DNA of 5,875 nucleotides from Actinomycetota bacterium. Lineage in GTDB: Bacteria; Actinomycetota; Acidimicrobiia; Acidimicrobiales; Ilumatobacteraceae. The notes beneath the pieces were generated by a model. It saw nothing but the letters and a program-made list of their open reading frames with translations, searched no databases and was not told the origin of the DNA. The stretch covers positions 1 to 5,875 of the forward strand of contig SYDZ01000245.1 in NCBI GenBank assembly GCA_005801025.1. Reading direction: 5' to 3'. The position numbers were made by a program, and so were the translations under genes. Numbering within the stretch: position 1 is the stretch's first letter; each line of letters opens with the position of its first letter. Shown here piece by piece: positions 1 to 4,135 of the stretch.

Positions 1-839
1 GACCTCATCAAAAGTCGTTGTGCCAAAATCGCCACACAATGTCGGCGATATGCGGCGGTTGATCTGTGATCGTCAATGGGTCTCGACTCCCATGCAACTC
101 GTTGACCAAATTCAATTGCTATTGCTGGGTCAAGTTGTGCGCCTAAGCGAAGAGAAGCCGTTTTCGCTAACCAGTTTTCAGATTGTGTGCAACGGATGAT
201 TGTTGCTCCCACCGAACCCAAGGCGACTGTCACCAATCCTTCATCGGCATCGCGCACTAAGCAGGCTGACGCAGTGGCGATGACCATGGCATTGCGTGTG
301 CCAACTTTTGCGTAACCTTGCCAACCTTGTACGACGGGAACCGTGATGGAGTGCACGAACTCACCAGATTTGAGAGCGTTCTTCTTCACTCCGATCATGA
401 ACTCTTCCCAAGGAATATCCCGAGTTCCTTGAGGTCCACTGAGATGAATGATTGCCTGAAGAGCTGCTAAGACGGGAAGCGAATCCCCTGCTGGAGAACA
501 GGTACCGAGATTCCCACCCAAAGTGCCTGCTGCGCGTATCTGCGGAGACCCAATGGTTCGAGCTGCTTGGGCGAGCGCTGGAACAAGTTCGGCAATCTTG
601 CCGGTCTCCATCACGGAGTAAGGAACCGCCGAGCCAATAGTGATGCTTTGATGCGTGGGTCGATACGACCATTCGTGGAGTTCTTTCACTCGTCGAAGAT
701 TCACCACCGTTTGCGGCTGACGACCGTGGAGATTGACCTCAACCATGAAGTCAGTTCCTCCAGCCAACAGGCTTGCATGCGGGTGCTCACTCAGAAGGTC
801 AATCAATTGCTGCACACTGGTGGGGCTGAAAACTGGCAC
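1..839 (-). CDS. FAD-binding subunit of a xanthine dehydrogenase-type molybdenum hydroxylase (3' end cut by window edge)
   Basis: This is the medium subunit that carries electrons from the 2Fe-2S centres to FAD, and on to NAD+ or another acceptor, in a three-subunit cytoplasmic Mo hydroxylase. Reading the minus strand gives 279 codons without a stop. Both FAD-binding signatures are present: LLAGGTDFMV (residues 24-33) and TIGSPQIRAAGTLGGN (95-110), followed by SPAGDSLPVLAAL. The C-terminal YRRHCVAILAQRL (264-276) is typical of the end of the family. Members are usually about 280-300 residues, so only a few codons should be missing. The GTG at 839 is the first codon after an in-frame TAG (842-840), which fixes the start; no Shine-Dalgarno sequence precedes it. 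It resembles YgfM/XdhB/CoxM proteins. The family call is secure; the substrate cannot be read from this subunit. Its partner is most likely the Mo subunit at the right end of the window, although about 3.3 kb separates their coding regions. Confidence 0.93.
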   Translation of the reverse strand, partial: MPVFSPTSVQQLIDLLSEHPHASLLAGGTDFMVEVNLHGRQPQTVVNLRRVKELHEWSYRPTHQSITIGSAVPYSVMETGKIAELVPALAQAARTIGSPQIRAAGTLGGNLGTCSPAGDSLPVLAALQAIIHLSGPQGTRDIPWEEFMIGVKKNALKSGEFVHSITVPVVQGWQGYAKVGTRNAMVIATASACLVRDADEGLVTVALGSVGATIIRCTQSENWLAKTASLRLGAQLDPAIAIEFGQRVAWESRPIDDHRSTAAYRRHCVAILAQRLLMR

Positions 840-845
840 CTAATT

Positions 846-851
846 AGTTTA
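846..851 (-). promoter_or_regulatory. -10-like hexamer for a leaderless FAD-subunit transcript
   Basis: On the minus strand the hexamer TAAACT (TANNNT pattern) is followed by six bases, AATTAG, and then directly by the GTG start at 839. That is the normal distance from a -10 box to a transcription start, so the mRNA would begin at, or within a base of, the start codon. No Shine-Dalgarno sequence is present, which agrees. I see no convincing -35 box. Leaderless GTG/ATG genes are common in Actinomycetota. The assignment is inference from spacing. Confidence 0.4.
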
Positions 852-864
852 CAATTTGTTAAAC
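847..864. repeat. AT-rich imperfect inverted repeat, possible operator
   Basis: The plus strand reads GTTTACAATTTGTTAAAC. The outer arms GTTTA and TAAAC pair exactly. The inner CAA and TTG also match if one base is allowed to bulge. The repeat overlaps the proposed -10 box of the FAD-subunit gene and lies 8-25 bases upstream of its start codon, which is where a repressor dimer would block transcription. No regulator gene is visible in the window, so the binding protein is unknown. AT-rich sequence can form such repeats by chance. Confidence 0.3.
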
Positions 865-1029
865 GTCATCACAGTTCAATGATGCTGATAGCGAAACTTT
901 TTGTTGGAGTTTGATCGCAGAGACTGACCCCACGGTTGCCATGAGAAGTAGAACCACGCCGTCGGCGACCCACAGAAGCCCTCGACTGGCCGTGGAAAGA
1001 TACACATCCGGCGCTGACAATGAGACCAT
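859..1029 (-). CDS. possible small single-span membrane protein, unrecognised
   Basis: A 56-residue reading frame ends in TAA 19 bases before the FAD-subunit start and has the same orientation. The ATG at 1029 was chosen because GGAGGG precedes it by 6 bases. An ATG at 1089 in the same frame would give 76 residues but has no ribosome binding site. The product has one strongly hydrophobic stretch, GLLWVADGVVLLLMATVGSV, then a short polar, lysine-containing tail (KLQQK), as in a small inner-membrane protein. I recognise no family. It could be a true small protein, the remnant of a longer membrane protein (the frame continues upstream beyond one TGA, see findings), or a chance frame. The SD-like GGAGGG may simply reflect the Trp-Gly-Gly codons of the longer frame. 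Confidence 0.28.
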   Translation of the reverse strand: MVSLSAPDVYLSTASRGLLWVADGVVLLLMATVGSVSAIKLQQKVSLSASLNCDDV

Positions 1030-1293
1030 AGTCAGCCCTCCCCACAAGATTGATTGACGCATTTCGCGATACTTCCGGGCGACCGCCATGCGTCTTGGGG
1101 CTCAAGTAAGAATTGGGAAAGAAACGATCTCAATCACGACGAAAGCCCACATTTTGATCTCGTATGTGGCGAAACAGAGTTCTGCGTAGCCGGTTCGGAC
1201 ACTCGAAGATGATTCAGCCAAACAAGGCTTTTTGAACATAAAGCCACTCCCGTAGCCCCATTCCAACACTAAACGGCGTAGGGTATTTTTACA
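1030..1293. other. intergenic stretch without a secure gene
   Basis: Between the possible small ORF and the phosphatidylcholine synthase start I find no tRNA, no CRISPR-type repeat and no insertion-sequence ends. The one feature of note is a minus-strand frame open from 1311 to 1105 that ends in TGA at 1104-1102, the same frame as the small ORF downstream. Its last codons (from an ATG at 1152) encode a short hydrophobic run, MWAFVVIEIVSFPILT. Bases 1265-1270 (AACACT) and 1293-1298 (AGTGTT) form a 6-base inverted pair flanking the candidate promoter of the plus-strand gene, too short to carry weight. Confidence 0.5.
1279..1284 (+). promoter_or_regulatory. -10-like hexamer upstream of the phosphatidylcholine synthase gene
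   Basis: TAGGGT fits the TANNNT pattern and ends 9 bases before the GTG start at 1294. Transcription would therefore start within a few bases of the start codon, giving a very short or absent leader. The AGGG inside it could instead serve as a weak Shine-Dalgarno sequence 10 bases before the GTG. I see no clear -35 element. The call rests on position alone. Confidence 0.22.
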
Positions 1294-2052
1294 GTGTTTA
1301 ACAAAAGTCATTCATCACAGGACGCCAACCTAGCCACAGGACCTTCTCCGAAGCGAGATTTGTCACTGGCTCTACACGCTTTTACTGCGTCGGGCGTTTT
1401 GGTGGGTATGGCGGCCTTGGTCGCGGTGCTTGATGGATCGGCTCGGTTGGCGATTGTTTGGTTGATTCTTGCCCAACTCATTGACGGCATTGATGGCCCA
1501 CGTGCTCGTCGCCTGCTCCCCGAAGAGGCGACGACGAAGTTCGACGGATACATCTTGGATTTGGTCATTGATTTCGTGACCTGCGTCTTGGTGCCTGCTG
1601 CTTTTCTTTGGCAGTTTGAGATGGTTCCGCATGACAGAGTCGGAATGATCGCTATTGCTGCGATGTTGTTGTTTTCCTGCTTGTGGTTTAGCCGAACTGA
1701 TCAACAAGATGACGAGAACTGGTTTCGCGGCTATCCGGCCTCGTGGAATATGGTCGTTCCAACGCTGTGGCTGCTAGATACTCCACATGTAGTGAATCTC
1801 GTCGTCGTCGGTGTTCTGGCAATCTTGACGATGACAAATGTTCAATTCGCCCACCCTGTGCGAGTCGTGCAGTGGAGAGCATGGAATATGGCATCCATTA
1901 CTTTGTGGGTCGCCGGAGTTTTAATGGCGACTCTGGCTGCACCCGATGTCCCCGCCTTGCTTATTGGTTTGACTGTGCTCGGCCCACTGATGATCTTTGC
2001 GGCAACGACTGCTCGGGCCGTTCATAATTTGGCGACAAAAAAATTCGCCTGA
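1294..2052 (+). CDS. pcs: phosphatidylcholine synthase (CDP-diacylglycerol:choline phosphatidyltransferase)
   Basis: This integral membrane enzyme condenses CDP-diacylglycerol with choline to give phosphatidylcholine and CMP (EC 2.7.8.24). The CDP-alcohol phosphatidyltransferase motif is complete: D67-G68-x2-A71-R72, then 12 residues, then G85-x3-D89-x3-D93. The 12-residue gap, longer than the usual 8 or so, is as I recall the pattern of Pcs enzymes. Other Pcs-like stretches are LHAFTASG (27-34), the soluble loop ENWFRGYPASWNMV (141-154) and HPVRV (187-191). About seven or eight hydrophobic segments follow the polar first 23 residues. At 252 residues it is full length for the family. The GTG start is the only good choice: an in-frame TAG lies at 1279-1281 and the next Met (residue 39) would cut the first membrane span. 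It faces away from the FAD-subunit gene and ends 13 bases from the convergent LLM gene. Nothing links it functionally to its neighbours. Confidence 0.88.
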   Translation: MFNKSHSSQDANLATGPSPKRDLSLALHAFTASGVLVGMAALVAVLDGSARLAIVWLILAQLIDGIDGPRARRLLPEEATTKFDGYILDLVIDFVTCVLVPAAFLWQFEMVPHDRVGMIAIAAMLLFSCLWFSRTDQQDDENWFRGYPASWNMVVPTLWLLDTPHVVNLVVVGVLAILTMTNVQFAHPVRVVQWRAWNMASITLWVAGVLMATLAAPDVPALLIGLTVLGPLMIFAATTARAVHNLATKKFA

Positions 2053-2063
2053 GGCAAGCGGAA
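2037..2063 (-). terminator. weak intrinsic terminator candidate for the minus-strand operon
   Basis: Just past the LLM stop codon the minus strand reads TTCCGC, a 9-base loop, GCGAA, then seven T. The stem has five pairs with one bulged C, so it is weak, but the T run directly after it is right for Rho-independent termination. It overlaps the last codons of the convergent phosphatidylcholine synthase gene. The plus strand shows no matching T run, so it would work in one direction only. Confidence 0.3.
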
Positions 2064-2065
2064 AT

Positions 2066-3073
2066 TTAAGCACTCGGATCCCAATCAGCAAAAGCGTCAA
2101 TTGTCGCCATCACGTCTCCTAGGGGATACAAAATTGGGCTAGTGCAGCCGTGGTCGATGTAGTGCTTGACTTTTGCTCTTGCTTCGTCGGGCGTTCCGCT
2201 CGCAGTCAGTAACTCGACGATTTCGTCGGGGACCAATTTGCTGGCCGCTTCTACCTGTTCGTGAGTAGCAGGCCAGGTCAAAACTTCTGCGACTTTATCG
2301 AGTAAGGATTGTGGAACACCTGAGGCTTTCATGATGTGCGGTTGTTGACCTAGGTACTGAGTGACCATCAGGCGGGCCATGTCAAGTGCGGTCTGGCGAT
2401 CTTCGTGAACACTGCACACAACCAACTGCGGACGGTCGATGTCGTCAAGCGAACGACCGGCTTTGTCAGCACCACGCGCCAATGCCTTCAAAGCTTGATC
2501 GTTGTAATCAGGTGAAACGAGATAATTCAGCACGACACCATCGGCAATTTCACCAGTGAGTTCCATCATCTGCATACCTGTCGCACCGATATAGATGGGC
2601 ACATCTTTTGGTCGCCGATCTTGGTACACATAATCAAGTTCCACACCATCTAGATGAACATATTCACCGTGAAAAGTGACAGTTTCGTTATGTAACAAGG
2701 CACGTACCGAAGTGACAATCTCGCGCATCACTCGTAATGGCTTACTGCGATCAATACCAACTTTTTGCGCCAGAGGATCCCACCATGCTCCGATACCAAG
2801 AATGACCCGCCCTGGGGCTAAATCATCCAGGGTGGAAAAAGTTGCTGCAAGTCGTGCAGGATTTCTACTCCAGCAATCTACGACGCCACTACCGATCTTG
2901 ATTCGTTCGGTGACACTGGCAAAGGCCGCCATCGGTACCGTGGCCTCACGAACTAACCGACTTTCCGCTTGCCAGACTGCGTCAAAGCCCTTGCTCTCGG
3001 CGTATTGAGCAAACGCCATACCTTCGCGGATGTGGTGAGCATCTTGTAAATAGATTGCTACAGATTGGTTCAT
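2066..3073 (-). CDS. LLM-class flavin- or F420-dependent oxidoreductase
   Basis: This is a soluble TIM-barrel oxidoreductase of the bacterial luciferase-like family, which uses FMN or reduced/oxidised F420 for hydride transfer or monooxygenation. It has 335 residues, normal for the family. Family hallmarks in order: an early strand and helix (residues 1-36, ending GFDAVWQAE); ATVPMAAFASVTERIKIGSGV (45-64); the Arg-Asn-Pro loop WSRNPARLA (68-76); LDDLAPGRVILGIGAWWDP (82-100); VPIYIGATGMQMMELTGEIADG (158-179); a C-terminal helical part ending near ADWDPSA. The overall look is closest to F420-dependent LLM proteins such as Mer-like reductases, but cofactor and substrate are not decided by the sequence. 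The start at 3073 is set by AGAGG seven bases upstream; the frame is open to a further ATG at 3232, but that would overlap the amidohydrolase gene by 122 bases and adds unrelated polar residues. It is the third gene of the operon, 37 bases after the amidohydrolase. Confidence 0.88.
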   Translation of the reverse strand: MNQSVAIYLQDAHHIREGMAFAQYAESKGFDAVWQAESRLVREATVPMAAFASVTERIKIGSGVVDCWSRNPARLAATFSTLDDLAPGRVILGIGAWWDPLAQKVGIDRSKPLRVMREIVTSVRALLHNETVTFHGEYVHLDGVELDYVYQDRRPKDVPIYIGATGMQMMELTGEIADGVVLNYLVSPDYNDQALKALARGADKAGRSLDDIDRPQLVVCSVHEDRQTALDMARLMVTQYLGQQPHIMKASGVPQSLLDKVAEVLTWPATHEQVEAASKLVPDEIVELLTASGTPDEARAKVKHYIDHGCTSPILYPLGDVMATIDAFADWDPSA

Positions 3074-3080
3074 TGTCCGA

Positions 3081-3085
3081 CCTCT
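3081..3085 (-). promoter_or_regulatory. ribosome binding site that fixes the LLM gene start
   Basis: The minus strand has AGAGG followed by seven bases (TCGGACA) and the ATG at 3073. It is the clearest Shine-Dalgarno sequence attached to a secure gene in the window, and it rules out the longer upstream start at 3232. Confidence 0.65.
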
Positions 3086-3110
3086 GTGGTGAATGTTGTT
3101 AGATATTGGC

Positions 3111-4133
3111 TCATAGGAGTGCGAATAATTTTCGTGCTGATTCGGCGGCTTTCGCTCTCGTCTCATCAATGTCAATGCGTACGGGTTGTCCGTTGGTAAG
3201 AAGCTTTTCTCCGCTGGACGATGTGATCTCAAGGGCCCGAATCCCCGGAGTGAAGGCCGTGTGCCATGGGCTTTCAGCTCTATCGTAATTCCATGTCACG
3301 GAATCGTTTTTGCATTCCGGCATAAAGTGATACGAATTGTCAATCCAATCTTGGGTTGTTTGCGGAGTGATCGTGAGATCGTGGGAGCGACCTGCGACAT
3401 ATGCGAGGCGCATTTCCTCAAGCATGTCAGATCCAATCCCATCGGTTCCTAAAATCACTCTGTTTGTAGCACGCGTTGGGAATGCGTAGCCGACACCATT
3501 GTTCATATTGCTGCGTGGATTGTGGGCAATTGTTCCCTTCAGTTGGCGATCAAGGTGAACACAGTGCACCAGAAGCCAGTCATCGTTGGCTAAATGTTCC
3601 AATCTGCGCCCAGCGTCATTGTCGTTGACACCTTCTGCGACGTGTATATGAACGCCGACACCGAGATCTTGTGCCAGATCCGCTGATTGTTGTAGCAGTT
3701 CATCAGAACATGTAAACGCCGCATGCACTCCCACCATGCCGTGCCCGCCTGAGCGTATAAAACGCTCATTCTCCTGTAAACCACGTTTCGCTCCATCGGG
3801 ACCGTGACGATCCGTGACTCCGTAGGAGCACATCACCCGAACTCCGACTTCTCCACACGCTTGAGCGATGACATCCAAACTTCCTTCGATTGCCGATGGG
3901 CTTTCGTGATGATCAATGATTCCTGTCGTGCCGCTCATGAGCGCCTCCATGGCACCCAACTTGGCGGACCAATAAATCATCTCCAGATCAAGAACCACAT
4001 CAAGACGCCACCAAACCTGTTGCAAAATACTTAAGAAGTCTGTTGGCACAACGGGGGGAGCGGGCATGCCGCGTGCCAGCGATGAATATAAATGATGATG
4101 CCCGCAGATCATCCCAGGCGTCGTAGCAGACAC
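3111..4133 (-). CDS. SsnA-like amidohydrolase, N-terminally short
   Basis: This is a metal-dependent hydrolase of the amidohydrolase superfamily, on the aminohydrolase/deaminase branch, likely cytoplasmic. It has 340 residues. Metal ligands are visible: the HxH pair H12 and H14 in CGHHHLYSSLARGM, H164 in HIHVAE, and D231 in LGTDGIGSD. H190 in VHCVHL and E167 match the substrate-binding and catalytic positions of cytosine/SAH-deaminase-like enzymes. Stretches LQQVWWRLD (38-45), IIDHHESP (72-79) and HNPRSNMNN (204-212) recall E. coli SsnA. The usual first 50-60 residues, one half of the beta-sandwich, are missing: the protein starts at the PG(M)xxxHxH strand. An in-frame TGA (4145-4143) allows only three further codons upstream. 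The segment after the catalytic Asp is also somewhat shorter than usual. The GTG start follows the Mo-subunit stop by two bases, with GGAG about 13 bases upstream, so translation is probably coupled. The substrate is unknown; a purine or other aminated N-heterocycle is plausible from context. Confidence 0.85.
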   Translation of the reverse strand: MSATTPGMICGHHHLYSSLARGMPAPPVVPTDFLSILQQVWWRLDVVLDLEMIYWSAKLGAMEALMSGTTGIIDHHESPSAIEGSLDVIAQACGEVGVRVMCSYGVTDRHGPDGAKRGLQENERFIRSGGHGMVGVHAAFTCSDELLQQSADLAQDLGVGVHIHVAEGVNDNDAGRRLEHLANDDWLLVHCVHLDRQLKGTIAHNPRSNMNNGVGYAFPTRATNRVILGTDGIGSDMLEEMRLAYVAGRSHDLTITPQTTQDWIDNSYHFMPECKNDSVTWNYDRAESPWHTAFTPGIRALEITSSSGEKLLTNGQPVRIDIDETRAKAAESARKLFALL

Positions 4134-4135
4134 GG

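Noticed and set aside
361..672. Minus-strand frame of 103 residues within the FAD-subunit gene, and plus-strand frames at 452-640 and 567-914.
   Set aside because: Serine/arginine-rich or featureless shadows of a gene with clear family motifs in another frame.
1102..1104. TGA read as selenocysteine, prompted by the selenium link of SsnA-type clusters.
   Set aside because: No recognisable selenoprotein context and no convincing hairpin next to the codon; the flanking frame is itself doubtful.
1296..1304. The 9-mer GTTTAACAA shared by the phosphatidylcholine synthase start and the FAD-subunit upstream repeat (minus strand, 864-856).
   Set aside because: A 9-base match between two AT-rich stretches within 450 bases is not unlikely by chance, and in one case it lies inside the coding sequence.
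1743..2027. Plus-strand 94-residue frame inside the phosphatidylcholine synthase gene.
   Set aside because: Arginine-, serine- and cysteine-rich shadow translation without domain features; the main frame has the conserved motifs.
3074..3232. Upstream extension of the LLM gene to an ATG at 3232 (388 residues).
   Set aside because: It overlaps the end of the amidohydrolase gene, adds polar residues unlike the family, and the AGAGG site sits correctly for the ATG at 3073.
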